Below, one piece after another: positions 17,807-26,249 of a stretch of DNA of 64,000 nucleotides. Below the pieces are notes generated by a model. It was given only the letters and a program-made list of their open reading frames with translations, did no database searches and had not been told where the DNA came from. Each line of letters starts with the position of its first letter. Positions within the stretch are counted from its first letter, which is position 1. The DNA comes from Granulosicoccus sp036478595. GTDB lineage: Bacteria; Pseudomonadota; Gammaproteobacteria; Granulosicoccales; Granulosicoccaceae. A program made the position numbers and the translations under genes. The stretch is from contig JAZGEF010000069.1 in assembly GCA_036478595.1 (NCBI GenBank), positions 62,001-126,000 of the forward strand. Direction: 5' to 3'.

Positions 17807-18241
17807 ATGACAAACATTAAATACGCATTCGTTAAAGCAAGCTGGCACGCTGACATAGTAGACCAAGCTCTTGTTGGATTTCTTCAAGTCATCCCTAAAG
17901 AGGATGTTGACGTATTTGACGTTCCAGGTGCTTTCGAAATGCCATTAGTAGCGCGTGACTTGGCCAAAACAGGAAAATATGCGGCTGTCGCAGCCGCTGC
18001 TCTTGTGGTGGATGGCGGAATATATCGACATGATTTTGTGGCGCAAGCGGTGCTCGATGGCCTGATGCAAGCCGGGCTTGAGACGGGCGTGCCGATATTA
18101 TCGGTTTCACTCACCCCGCATCATTTCCAAGAGACCGAACACCACACCAAGCTCTACCATGACCACTTTGTTCTCAAAGGGCAAGAAGCGGCGAAAGCAG
18201 CGCTTCAAATATCTAAGCTAAGAGCATCCATCGCTACATGA
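17807..18241 (+). CDS. ribH: Lumazine synthase, RibH2-like
   Basis: 144 residues from ATG 17807 (GTG 17804 also possible), beginning just after the gmaS stop. The motifs NxxWH-like start, FDVPGAFEMPL, VVDGGIYRHDFVAQAV and SVSLTPHHFQETEHH closely follow RibH2 of Brucella and Mesorhizobium, the second lumazine synthase isoform. It condenses the ribityl-pyrimidine with the butanone phosphate to give the riboflavin precursor. No other rib genes are near. The operon's enzymes need FMN (MgsC) and FAD/FMN (Mgd), so it probably raises flavin supply when methylamine is used; that link is inferred from position. Confidence 0.88.
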   Translation: MTNIKYAFVKASWHADIVDQALVGFLQVIPKEDVDVFDVPGAFEMPLVARDLAKTGKYAAVAAAALVVDGGIYRHDFVAQAVLDGLMQAGLETGVPILSVSLTPHHFQETEHHTKLYHDHFVLKGQEAAKAALQISKLRASIAT

Positions 18242-18249
18242 ATTGAGCA

Positions 18250-19215
18250 TTACACCAATTTATCCGTTGGCTCAGAACCTGCAAAAAAAGCATCAAGGTT
18301 ATCCAAAGCGCGATAGCCCATGGCATCACGTGTTTCGAACGTTGCACTACCAATGTGCGGCAACATAAACACGTTATTAAAAGCTGACAAGGCCGGGTTA
18401 CCACCCGGCTCCGTTTTAAAACAATCTAAACCGGCTGCCGCTAACTTGCCACTCTCTAATGCGGCTATTAGCGCATCTTCATCTATTAAATAACCACGTG
18501 CTGTGTTGACCAGTATCGCATTATCTGGAAGCAGGCTGAGAGAATCACTATTGATCAGATTGGTGGTCTCAGGGGTCGCCGGGCAATGTAAAGACACGTA
18601 ACTGGCAATAGGCAGCAATGACTCCAGCGTTGAATGAAACTGAGCGCCCTGCTCAAGTTCTGGCAAAAGTCGGTTGCGATTGTAGTAATGAACGTTCATA
18701 TCAAACCCGCGCGCACGCCTTGCCATTACTTGGCCTACACGCCCCATACCCACAATGCCAAGTGTTTTGCCCGTCACTTGGTGCCCAACCATAAAGCCGG
18801 GACTCCAGCTATCCCATTGATGATTACGCACCAGTTGATCACCTTCGGCTGCGCGCCGTGCAGCACCTAGCAATAACAGCATGGCTATTTCTGCAGTCGC
18901 ATCGGATAGCACATCAGGCGTATTGGTAACGGTAATGCCGCGTGCTTTTAATGCTGGCAAATCACAGTGATCGACACCCACTGAATGATTGGCAATAATT
19001 TTCAATCTGTCGCCCAGCTGTTTAACAACGTCTGCGCTAAACATTTCGGAGTGACAAGGGATAATGGCATCTACCTTGTTGCTCATCTCGACAATCTTCC
19101 CAGCAGCGCTGATGGTATCGTCGCTGTTTAGTATTACGTTGTAGTTTTGCTGCGCACGGGTGATGGTGTTGTCGGATAGCTTGCGGCTAATCCAAACAGT
19201 CGGTTTATCGCTCAT
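18250..19215 (-). CDS. D-2-hydroxyacid dehydrogenase (glyoxylate/hydroxypyruvate reductase type)
   Basis: 321 residues. NAD(P)-binding GMGRVG at 156-161, catalytic R240 (VNTARG), E269 (FKTEP) and H287 (LPHIGSAT): the complete triad of the family. Substrates of close relatives are glyoxylate, hydroxypyruvate and D-glycerate. It ends a minus-strand operon with a small membrane protein (4-bp overlap), an amidase and a TRAP transporter, and lies tail-to-tail with ribH (8 bp). With glycerate 2-kinase at the other end of this block, hydroxypyruvate-to-glycerate reduction is the most sensible role, but the substrate is not proven. Confidence 0.85.
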   Translation of the reverse strand: MSDKPTVWISRKLSDNTITRAQQNYNVILNSDDTISAAGKIVEMSNKVDAIIPCHSEMFSADVVKQLGDRLKIIANHSVGVDHCDLPALKARGITVTNTPDVLSDATAEIAMLLLLGAARRAAEGDQLVRNHQWDSWSPGFMVGHQVTGKTLGIVGMGRVGQVMARRARGFDMNVHYYNRNRLLPELEQGAQFHSTLESLLPIASYVSLHCPATPETTNLINSDSLSLLPDNAILVNTARGYLIDEDALIAALESGKLAAAGLDCFKTEPGGNPALSAFNNVFMLPHIGSATFETRDAMGYRALDNLDAFFAGSEPTDKLV

Positions 19216-19436
19216 AACTCGTTTTTATTAGTAGGCTTCTTACTCTTGCGAACACACTCATCATAAAAATCATAAGCGGCCAAGCAAATAACGAAACCTG
19301 CAATAACCGCAAACGGCAATCCACCTTCAAAGCCAGCAAAACCAGTAGAAATACTGTGCGACAAGCCTATGATAAAAGTCGCAAATATAGCTAAGCCAAT
19401 AGCGCCTGTAATGATTTGAGTTAATCGAGATGCCAT
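19212..19436 (-). CDS. Small two-span membrane protein
   Basis: 74 residues with two hydrophobic helices (about 8-28 and 38-56) and a charged tail (RKSKKPTNKNEL). No family recognised. It begins 12 bp after the amidase and its stop overlaps the dehydrogenase start, so it is a translated member of the operon. It might be an accessory of the TRAP transporter encoded upstream, but nothing in the sequence proves that. Confidence 0.6.
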   Translation of the reverse strand: MASRLTQIITGAIGLAIFATFIIGLSHSISTGFAGFEGGLPFAVIAGFVICLAAYDFYDECVRKSKKPTNKNEL

Positions 19437-19448
19437 GCGACGGTCCTC

Positions 19449-20804
19449 TTATTCTGACTGGTTTAAATGAGTAACTAACCAACGAGCAGTACGCAGCAAA
19501 CGATCATCTTCACGTAAGCTACCCACAAGCTGAACACCGATAGGCAATGCTTGCTCACCCTGTAGCAGCGGCAATGACAAACATGGCAATCCGCAGAGTG
19601 TCCAAACGGTACAACAGATTGGGCTACCCGTACTCTCACCATATACGGGTGCTTCACCTAGTGCTGCAGGAGTAATCACTGCATCAAACTCTAGGAAGAA
19701 CTGCGAAAACCAATCAACAGCACCTTGACGAACCTCAAGTGCTTCTTCGTATAGCTCAGTAGTCACCTCAGCAGCCCCGGCAAAAATCGCTTGTATCGTG
19801 CCACTTAACTTATCTGCATGTTGTAGCCGTGGTTCTTCCAATGCTCTATATATTTCGTACTCGTGTATCACTTTATGCGCGGCGATCAAAACCGAAAACG
19901 ATTGCGGCGCAGGCAATCGATCAACTTTAACACCTGGCACTTGCAACAACTCTTCCATACCTTCCGTTACATCAACGCTGTATTGATCAGCGTAAGGCAT
20001 ATCAATCCAGGCAAAATTGGGTTCGACTGGCACCTCTGATAAATAACCAGCCAATATTGAAGGCTTTGTATCAATGTAGCTATTGCTATCGGCGCGGTCG
20101 TAACCAGCCAAGGAATCAGCAAGCAACGCGATGTCACCTAAATCACGGGCAAATAAGCCCACTTGATCAAGCGTTGGTGACGTCTCCAAGGCACCGCGTC
20201 TGGAAATAATACCTTCACTTGGTTTATATCCATATACACCACAAAAAGATGCTGGCCGAATGGTAGAGCCGTTTGTTTGGCTACCTATAGCAAGTGGAAC
20301 ATGGCCTGCTGCCACTGCCGCGGCCGACCCACTGGATGACCCGCCTGGTGAAAACTCTTTGTTTACGGGATTACGCGTTACGGATGGGTGCATAAACGCA
20401 AATTCAGTCGAGACTGTTTTACCCATCACTACAGCGCCCGCCTCATAGAGCTTTTCAACTACGGCACTTTGATGCTCAGGTTGATTGCCCATAAAGGCTT
20501 CGCTTCCGTATGTCGTAGGCATATCTGCCGTATCGAAGATATCCTTGATACCAACAGGTATCCCCAACAATGGCCCTACTGGCCTGCCAGCACGTCGGTT
20601 TTCATCGCACACCTTCGCATCTGCAACAACCTGGTCTGCGTTGATATGTTGCCACGCCTGAAGTTCAGAATCGGTCTCATCTACTAACTTGGCGCAGCCA
20701 CTCACATAGGCTTCTGAGGTGCTGCTGCCGTCTTTGAAAAGTTCGACAATATCTCGAACGGTTTGCCCGTTATTCGGTTTGTCCATTGGTTCTTTATCAC
20801 TCAT
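19449..20804 (-). CDS. Amidase-signature family hydrolase
   Basis: 451 residues. The Ser-cisSer-Lys triad is visible: K87 in GIPVGIKD, S156 in GGSSSGS, and the nucleophile S180 in TNGSTIRPASFCG; the spacing of 24 between the serines is standard. These cytoplasmic enzymes hydrolyse amides (fatty, aryl, malonamide, allophanate, tRNA-linked). The substrate is unknown; the gene follows dctM by 3 bp, so it may act on a compound imported by the TRAP system. No gatB or gatC is adjacent, and the sequence is not clearly GatA. Confidence 0.88.
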   Translation of the reverse strand: MSDKEPMDKPNNGQTVRDIVELFKDGSSTSEAYVSGCAKLVDETDSELQAWQHINADQVVADAKVCDENRRAGRPVGPLLGIPVGIKDIFDTADMPTTYGSEAFMGNQPEHQSAVVEKLYEAGAVVMGKTVSTEFAFMHPSVTRNPVNKEFSPGGSSSGSAAAVAAGHVPLAIGSQTNGSTIRPASFCGVYGYKPSEGIISRRGALETSPTLDQVGLFARDLGDIALLADSLAGYDRADSNSYIDTKPSILAGYLSEVPVEPNFAWIDMPYADQYSVDVTEGMEELLQVPGVKVDRLPAPQSFSVLIAAHKVIHEYEIYRALEEPRLQHADKLSGTIQAIFAGAAEVTTELYEEALEVRQGAVDWFSQFFLEFDAVITPAALGEAPVYGESTGSPICCTVWTLCGLPCLSLPLLQGEQALPIGVQLVGSLREDDRLLRTARWLVTHLNQSE

Positions 20805-20807
20805 GCG

Positions 20808-22175
20808 CTATGGGATGTATTCACCAAACAAACGATCAGGTAACCAAAGCGCAATACCTGGGAAGGCATACATCAATACCATGCAGAAAATCACGATACC
20901 CAAATACGGCATGATGCCTTTAAATATTTCCATCAGCTCTATCTGATCTTTGAGCACCCCCTTTAAATAATAGGCGGACATCGCCATCGGCGGGGTTAAA
21001 AAGGACGTCTGTAGGTTCAACGCTACTAACATTGCGAAGAAATACGGATTGACGTTGAATGTATCCAGCATGGGCAGGAAGATGGGTACAAAGATGATCA
21101 GAATCTCTGACCATTCCAGCGGCCAACCTAGCAGGAATATGATCAGCTGCGCCAGTACTAGAAATTGCCATGGCTGTAGGTTCATCGCTAGCACCCAGTG
21201 CTCGATAATATCGTGCCCACCAAGATAGGAGAATACTGATGCGAACGTCCACGACCCAACAAACATCCAACACACCATTGCCGTCGCTTTTGCCGTGAGA
21301 AACACAGACTGCTTGACCATCAACCAATTAAGGGATCGATACAATAGAGCGAGTATTAAGCCGCCCAGCGCGCCAATCGCCGCAGCTTCAGCAGGCGTTG
21401 CCAATCCTCCCAAAATTGAGCCCAACACGGCCATGATCAATACGGTCAATGGTAGGAATGAGGTTAACAATTGCCAGTAGATCGTCCAACGCGACAAGTT
21501 AGGATCGACTACCGGTTTAGGTGCAATAGACGGATTGATGTAAACCCGCACGATGACATACACGATATACATACCTGCCAACAAAAGCCCTGGAAACACC
21601 GCCGCTGCATACAAGCGCAAAGGCGATAGCTCTGCTATTGCTGCATAAACGATCAACATAATGGACGGTGGTATCAATATGCCTAAGGTGCCACCGGCAC
21701 AAATTACGCCAGCACTAAAATCGTTACGATAATTGGCTTTTGCCATGGCTGGGAATGCTAGCAAGCCCATCAGCGTTACCACCGCACCCACGATACCACT
21801 AGCTGTTGAAAACACAGCGCAAGTGACTAACGCTGCTATCGCCATTGAGCCCGGCAGGTTTCGGGCGGCGAGTTGTAGTGATGAAAACAAACGATTAACA
21901 ATATTGGCGCGTTCAACTACATAACCCATAAACAAGAACAAGGGGATCGCGACCAAGGTATCGTTTTCCATTACTGAATAAGTATTTTGATTCAGTAAAT
22001 AAAATATATTGTTATCAAATACATCAGAGAAAGTTGTAATAGAGTCAGCTTGGTAATACGCAAAGTAACCAAAACCCACGCCCATCGCAAGCAGTGTAAA
22101 GGCAACCGGAAAACCAAGCATCACCAGCACGATGAACAACGAGAGCATTAAGATGGCTACTTCTGGATTAGTCAC
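20808..22175 (-). CDS. dctM: TRAP transporter large membrane subunit (DctM)
   Basis: 455 residues, about 12 membrane spans, with DctM features: PVAFTLLAMGVGFGYF at the start, FMGYVVERANIVNRLF, GTLGILIPPSIMLIVYA and ATPAEAAAIGALGG. This is the sodium-driven permease of a three-part TRAP uptake system. It is somewhat longer than common DctM (about 425). The neighbouring genes supply the small subunit (63 bp upstream) and, further upstream, the binding protein. Confidence 0.93.
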   Translation of the reverse strand: MTNPEVAILMLSLFIVLVMLGFPVAFTLLAMGVGFGYFAYYQADSITTFSDVFDNNIFYLLNQNTYSVMENDTLVAIPLFLFMGYVVERANIVNRLFSSLQLAARNLPGSMAIAALVTCAVFSTASGIVGAVVTLMGLLAFPAMAKANYRNDFSAGVICAGGTLGILIPPSIMLIVYAAIAELSPLRLYAAAVFPGLLLAGMYIVYVIVRVYINPSIAPKPVVDPNLSRWTIYWQLLTSFLPLTVLIMAVLGSILGGLATPAEAAAIGALGGLILALLYRSLNWLMVKQSVFLTAKATAMVCWMFVGSWTFASVFSYLGGHDIIEHWVLAMNLQPWQFLVLAQLIIFLLGWPLEWSEILIIFVPIFLPMLDTFNVNPYFFAMLVALNLQTSFLTPPMAMSAYYLKGVLKDQIELMEIFKGIMPYLGIVIFCMVLMYAFPGIALWLPDRLFGEYIP

Positions 22176-22238
22176 GACCGATTCACCTTAGGTGTTAAAT
22201 GGAATGAGTAGAGTTACGATGAGATACCAAGAACGCAG

Positions 22239-22805
22239 CTACGACACATGTGCGCTTAACAAATCTTCTGTTTCTTTAACATCGTCAAGGCGTTCCATCC
22301 AAACACCCGAGCGTATCGCCTTGCCACACCTAACCAGTTCGGCCAAACCTTGCAAGATCAATAAACCACCGGCTAACGGGATTAGTGTCTTGAAAAAATA
22401 AATTTGAATACGGGCCGGACTATTCCAACTCACTTCTTTATAACGCCAAGAGTCAGACGCTATTTCAGCTCCATACCATGCCAAGGCGATCATGCCGGGC
22501 ATAAAAAAGATGAGGTACAACAAAAAATCAATACTGGCTTGCACGCGCACCGGAAATAATCGATACAGAACATCACCACGCACGTGACCATCTTGTGCCA
22601 GACAATAGGCACCTGCCATTAAAAATAGCGCGCCGTACATTTGCACCATCATATCGAAGGCCCAAACTGTCGGTTTATATCCGGGCATATAACGCACAAA
22701 CACTTCGTAGGAAACCGACAAGGTCAGTATCAGGATGCACCAACCAAACGCTCGGCCTACCCAAATACTCAGGCTCTCAATTGCATATACGAATTTAGTC
22801 AGCAC
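22239..22805 (-). CDS. dctQ: TRAP transporter small membrane subunit (DctQ)
   Basis: 188 residues with four hydrophobic helices and DctQ-type sequence (FVRYMPGYKPTVWAFDM, GAYCLAQDGHVRGDVLY). It pairs with DctM in the inner membrane. The gene lies 89 bp behind the binding-protein gene with a hairpin/T-run between, so it is probably expressed at a lower level than the periplasmic component. Confidence 0.9.
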   Translation of the reverse strand: MLTKFVYAIESLSIWVGRAFGWCILILTLSVSYEVFVRYMPGYKPTVWAFDMMVQMYGALFLMAGAYCLAQDGHVRGDVLYRLFPVRVQASIDFLLYLIFFMPGMIALAWYGAEIASDSWRYKEVSWNSPARIQIYFFKTLIPLAGGLLILQGLAELVRCGKAIRSGVWMERLDDVKETEDLLSAHVS

Positions 22806-22840
22806 GTGAATTCCAAATATGAAGAGTCATTTCTACTAGT

Positions 22841-22872
22841 AAAAACGAACAACGGGAGCATAGTGCCCCCGT
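22841..22872 (-). terminator. Attenuator-like hairpin between dctP and dctQ
   Basis: On the minus strand ACGGGGGCA (22872-22864) pairs with TGCTCCCGT (22860-22852) around a 3-base loop, a nine-pair stem with one G-U pair. A run of five T lies 6 bases after it (22845-22841). This is in the right place to cut transcription after the binding protein, giving excess DctP over membrane subunits. Confidence 0.6.
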
Positions 22873-22894
22873 CGTCCAGTCGTACGACTAATGA

Positions 22895-24001
22895 TTAGCC
22901 AAAGTAGTGTTTGTACGCCAACTTGTAGTCAGGCTGGTTAAGGTTAAGGTAGTTCATGACCGTCTTGGCATAAGCCTTTTGCGATTCGATAACCTTCGCA
23001 AAGAACTCGTCGTTACCAGACATACGAGTAACAACCTTATCCCATGCTTCTAGCTGGCCTTGCATAACTGAATCAGGCGTGCGGTAAACGTTAACGCCTT
23101 GCTCTTCTGCAAGAGTCACTAGATCGTCTGCATAGCGACGCGTGTTGTGCCAGTAGAAATTAGAGTTTTCAGCTTCAGACGCGTACTTCAAAATAGCTTG
23201 AAGCTCTGCAGGCAGCGCGTCGTACTTCTTCTTATTGAATGTAACTTCGAAGAATTCTTGCGATTGGTGGAAACTGGCCAAGTGATAGTGCTTGGATACA
23301 TCTTGCATACCGAAGTCACGATCAGAGGTTGGGTTGTTGAATTCTGCAGCATCAATCAAACCAGACTTCATTGCAGGCTGAATTTCGCCACCAGGCAATT
23401 GGACAACAGACATGCCCATTTCAAGTAGTACATCAGCCGCCAAGCCAACGGTACGATACTTCAGACCGTCCAACTGCTCTACACCTTTGATCTCTTCTTT
23501 AAACCAACCTAAAGGCTGCGCAGGCATTGGGCTGTTGAAAAAGCTCACCAGGTTCAAACCCAGGCTACCCATCAGCTCGTCAAATAATTCTTGACCGCCA
23601 CCGTAATGGACCCAACCCAACACTTCTTGGCTTGACCAACCGTAACAAGGACCGGTACCAAATAGTGAGGCAACAGGCGACTTTGAATACCAGTAAGCCG
23701 GCACATAGTGAGCCGCATCAAGTACACCGCGGTGCACTGCATCTTGCATTTGGCTGGTTTTAACTACTGAGTTAACTGGCAAAAGCTCAATTTTAAGCGC
23801 ATCACCCGCCATGGCATTTACGCGATCAACATATGACTTGGCGTTTTCAAGGAAGATGCCACCGCCCCAAGCAGCTTGCATCTTTAGCGTTACAGGTGCT
23901 GCCTTGGCGATCATGGGTGCTGTGATGGCGCCAGTAGCCGTTGCTGCCGCCGCCACTGCCGAACCTTTTAGAAATTTACGTCGACTTGGTGCTTTAGTCA
24001 T
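22895..24001 (-). CDS. TRAP transporter solute-binding protein (DctP family, Tat-exported)
   Basis: 368 residues. The twin-arginine signal SRRKFLKGSAV leads to cleavage near IAKA-AP, so it is folded before export. The body has the TRAP binding-protein fold with RTVGLAADVLLEMGM (the arginine that grips the substrate carboxylate), VQLPGGEIQPAMKSG and AAEFNNPTSDRDFG, as in the TakP/mannitol-chloroaromatic subgroup that binds 2-oxo acids and similar carboxylates. First gene of the operon; it diverges from glycerate 2-kinase over 214 bp. Ligand unknown. Confidence 0.92.
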   Translation of the reverse strand: MTKAPSRRKFLKGSAVAAAATATGAITAPMIAKAAPVTLKMQAAWGGGIFLENAKSYVDRVNAMAGDALKIELLPVNSVVKTSQMQDAVHRGVLDAAHYVPAYWYSKSPVASLFGTGPCYGWSSQEVLGWVHYGGGQELFDELMGSLGLNLVSFFNSPMPAQPLGWFKEEIKGVEQLDGLKYRTVGLAADVLLEMGMSVVQLPGGEIQPAMKSGLIDAAEFNNPTSDRDFGMQDVSKHYHLASFHQSQEFFEVTFNKKKYDALPAELQAILKYASEAENSNFYWHNTRRYADDLVTLAEEQGVNVYRTPDSVMQGQLEAWDKVVTRMSGNDEFFAKVIESQKAYAKTVMNYLNLNQPDYKLAYKHYFG

Positions 24002-24215
24002 TCTATGCTCCTCCAGAGTGCTGAAATATGGGTAAATTTTAATGTGTTAGCTCTGTAAGATTACGCCACACACTGCTACAGAGCAACAATTGCTTTACTC
24101 TACAACTCATTGCACTCCGAAGTACTACCAATAGCAGGATAACAGCGCCTGATTTGGGTCAATTAGTACTGACTGCTCCATAATGCATTAACCAAAAGAG
24201 TACCAAATTGAAGCC

Positions 24216-25496
24216 ATGACCGCTATCGACAAAAAGACCAGCCGCCAGCGAGTAGCCATACAGCTTTTTGATGCTGCAGTCGCGTCAGCGGATCCTACCA
24301 AGCTTGTTGCTCAGTATTTAGGCAACGAGCCTAATTCGCGAATCCATGTGGTTGGAGCCGGAAAAGCATCAGCATCCATGGCCCTCGCGGTTGAACAGGC
24401 CTGGCCGAACGCTGATATATGCGGTTTGGTGATAACGCCCTACGGTACCCTCACACCAACATCAAAAATAGAACTCATAGAAGCCCGTCACCCAGTACCT
24501 GATGAGCAAGGCTTAGTGGCCTCAAGAAAAATTCTCGCTCTGGCCACGCAACTGGGCAGTGACGACACGCTACTGTGCTTGATAAGCGGCGGCGGCTCGG
24601 CTCTAATGTCGATGTCAGCTGGCTCAGTAACGCTGGCGGAGAAGCAACAGATCAATAAGGCACTATTGTCTTCCGGTGCTGCGATCGATGAGATGAATTG
24701 CGTGCGCAAACATCTATCCGCAATTAAAGGCGGCAGGTTAGCACTAGCTGCACACCCAGCCAAAGTCATAACCTTGGCAGTATCAGATGTACCCGGTGAT
24801 GATTTTTCAGTCATCGCATCAGGGCCTACCGTGCAAGACAATACAACAGCCGCGCAAGCCATGGAGATTCTAAGCCGATACAAAATTGAAACGCCTGAGT
24901 CAGTTAAAACGCTACTTAATCAAGCACCAAGGAATACGCAAGGCAATGATGATGTTTGGGCCAATACAGAAGCTCATATGATTGCCACACCACAGCAATC
25001 GTTAGAGGCCGCGGCAGCGCTTGCCAAATCTTCTGGCTATCATCCACTCATATTGGGCGATGCAATCGAAGGCGAAGCTCGTGACGTTGCAAAAGTCATG
25101 GCTGCAATGACCAAACAAGTTTGCCAATACGGCCAACCCGCACCCGCACCCGTAGCGCTAATATCAGGCGGCGAAACTACCGTAACGCTACGTGGCAAGG
25201 GTGGACGCGGTGGTCGTAACGGCGAATTCCTACTTTCGTTTGCCAATGAAATCGGCGACAACCCCAGAGTAACTGCCCTAGCCTGCGATACAGATGGAAT
25301 AGACGGTTCGGAAGATAATGCCGGTGCGGTTTGGGATAGCAGTGTTGCCTCTGCTGCGGCGGCTAAAAAGCTAAACAGCCGAACCTATTTAGATAACCAC
25401 GATGCGTATTCGTTTTTTGAAGCCTGCGATGCACTAGTTAAAACTGGCCCAACGTTTACTAACGTGAATGATTTTCGGGTGGTGTTGATCGACTAG
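24216..25496 (+). CDS. gckA: Glycerate 2-kinase (GckA/TtuD, MOFRL family)
   Basis: 426 residues. N-terminal DUF4147 half with VVGAGKASASMA and ISGGGSALMS, C-terminal MOFRL domain with GGETTVTLRGKGGRGGRNGEF and CDTDGIDGSEDNAG. This family phosphorylates D-glycerate to 2-phosphoglycerate; older notes call it hydroxypyruvate reductase. It is the kinase used in the serine cycle of methylotrophs and in hydroxy-acid breakdown. With the dehydrogenase at 18250-19215 it would carry hydroxypyruvate into lower glycolysis. Transcribed divergently from the TRAP operon. Confidence 0.9.
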   Translation: MTAIDKKTSRQRVAIQLFDAAVASADPTKLVAQYLGNEPNSRIHVVGAGKASASMALAVEQAWPNADICGLVITPYGTLTPTSKIELIEARHPVPDEQGLVASRKILALATQLGSDDTLLCLISGGGSALMSMSAGSVTLAEKQQINKALLSSGAAIDEMNCVRKHLSAIKGGRLALAAHPAKVITLAVSDVPGDDFSVIASGPTVQDNTTAAQAMEILSRYKIETPESVKTLLNQAPRNTQGNDDVWANTEAHMIATPQQSLEAAAALAKSSGYHPLILGDAIEGEARDVAKVMAAMTKQVCQYGQPAPAPVALISGGETTVTLRGKGGRGGRNGEFLLSFANEIGDNPRVTALACDTDGIDGSEDNAGAVWDSSVASAAAAKKLNSRTYLDNHDAYSFFEACDALVKTGPTFTNVNDFRVVLID

Positions 25497-25535
25497 CTGA
25501 ATGAGCAAACGACAATGAAAAACGGTCCCGCGGGA

Positions 25536-25553
25536 GCGCTTATCCGTAAGCGC
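25536..25553. other. Seven-base-pair hairpin after gckA
   Basis: GCGCTTA (25536-25542) and TAAGCGC (25547-25553) enclose a TCCG loop; a short palindrome TCCCGCGGGA (25526-25535) stands directly before. No T-run follows, so calling it a terminator would be weak. It marks the border between the glycerate kinase gene and the decayed mobile region. Confidence 0.4.
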
Positions 25554-25685
25554 AAAATTACCGACACATTCGCATTCGACATATCCCGCCGGCATGATTA
25601 ACGCAGTTTTCTACACTCGGAACTGCAATGACTCAACTCAGCAGCACAAAATGCGGTGGATCCGAATCAGCAGAAGAGCACTTAA

Positions 25686-25850
25686 GCCGTCAGAGCGATA
25701 AAGAAAATCCAAACGTTGTATCGCATCGAATGGGAGGCTAAACACCTCTCAGAAGATGAGAGGTTACTGATTCGCCAATCCAGATCAGTGCCACAGTTGG
25801 AAGGATTGCGCGTTTGGCTGGATGGTCACTTGTTGCTTGTGCTGCCCAAG
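25686..25850 (+). mobile_element. IS66-type transposase remnant
   Basis: An open frame without a start codon encodes KIQTLYRIEWEAKHLSEDER...LEGLRVWLD...LLLVLPK, the pattern of the C-terminal part of IS66-family DDE transposases (IQxLYxIExxA, RQxxSxPxLxxLxxWL). Only about 55 residues survive out of some 500; no ends or partner genes (TnpA/TnpB of IS66) are seen. At about 25850 the same frame runs straight into an IS3-type fragment. Confidence 0.65.
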
Positions 25851-26027
25851 TGGAACCTTCGAGAGCGAACAAATAGAACAAGATATAAAACGCGTGATGA
25901 AGCCCGTGCTGACATCTTTGACTATATTGAAGTGTTCTACAACCGAAAACGACGCCACGGTTATAATGGCAATGTTAGCCCGGCGGACTTTGAAGGGGTG
26001 TCCGGCGGTGGAGTTGCCCCGGTATAG
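25851..26027 (+). mobile_element. IS3-family transposase (OrfB) C-terminal remnant
   Basis: The frame continues as RYKTRDEARADIFDYIEVFY followed by NRKRRH and SPADFE, the well-known C-terminal signature of IS3-group integrases. It ends with an ordinary stop. The DDE catalytic residues other than the last region are gone, so it cannot transpose. In-frame fusion to the IS66 remnant suggests one element inserted in or recombined with another before decay. Confidence 0.75.
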
Positions 26028-26141
26028 TAGACATTTTCTGGCCATCTTTTTCGTTATTCAGGCGCGCAGGACGCCTTCGATCTTCGATGCGAGATAGAGA
26101 GCATCGAAAAAATCACACAGTCTGGAAGAAGGCGAGCAATG

Positions 26142-26194
26142 GTTGATTCAATCCGACCAAAAGCAGGCATAGTCCATGGTCGGATTGAATCAAC
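26142..26194. repeat. Perfect 18-bp inverted repeat in the leader of the HD-domain gene
   Basis: GTTGATTCAATCCGACCA (26142-26159) and its exact complement TGGTCGGATTGAATCAAC (26177-26194) flank a 17-base loop. It lies 56 bp before ATG 26250. As RNA it would make a long stable stem in the 5' leader; as DNA it is a candidate operator or an element end. A second, 8-bp hairpin (26083-26090 with 26101-26108) stands just upstream. Confidence 0.7.
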
Positions 26195-26249
26195 AATTAT
26201 CTCGCAACCAAACTCCGCTTTAGTGTTTAGTAAATGGAGACCTAATCTT

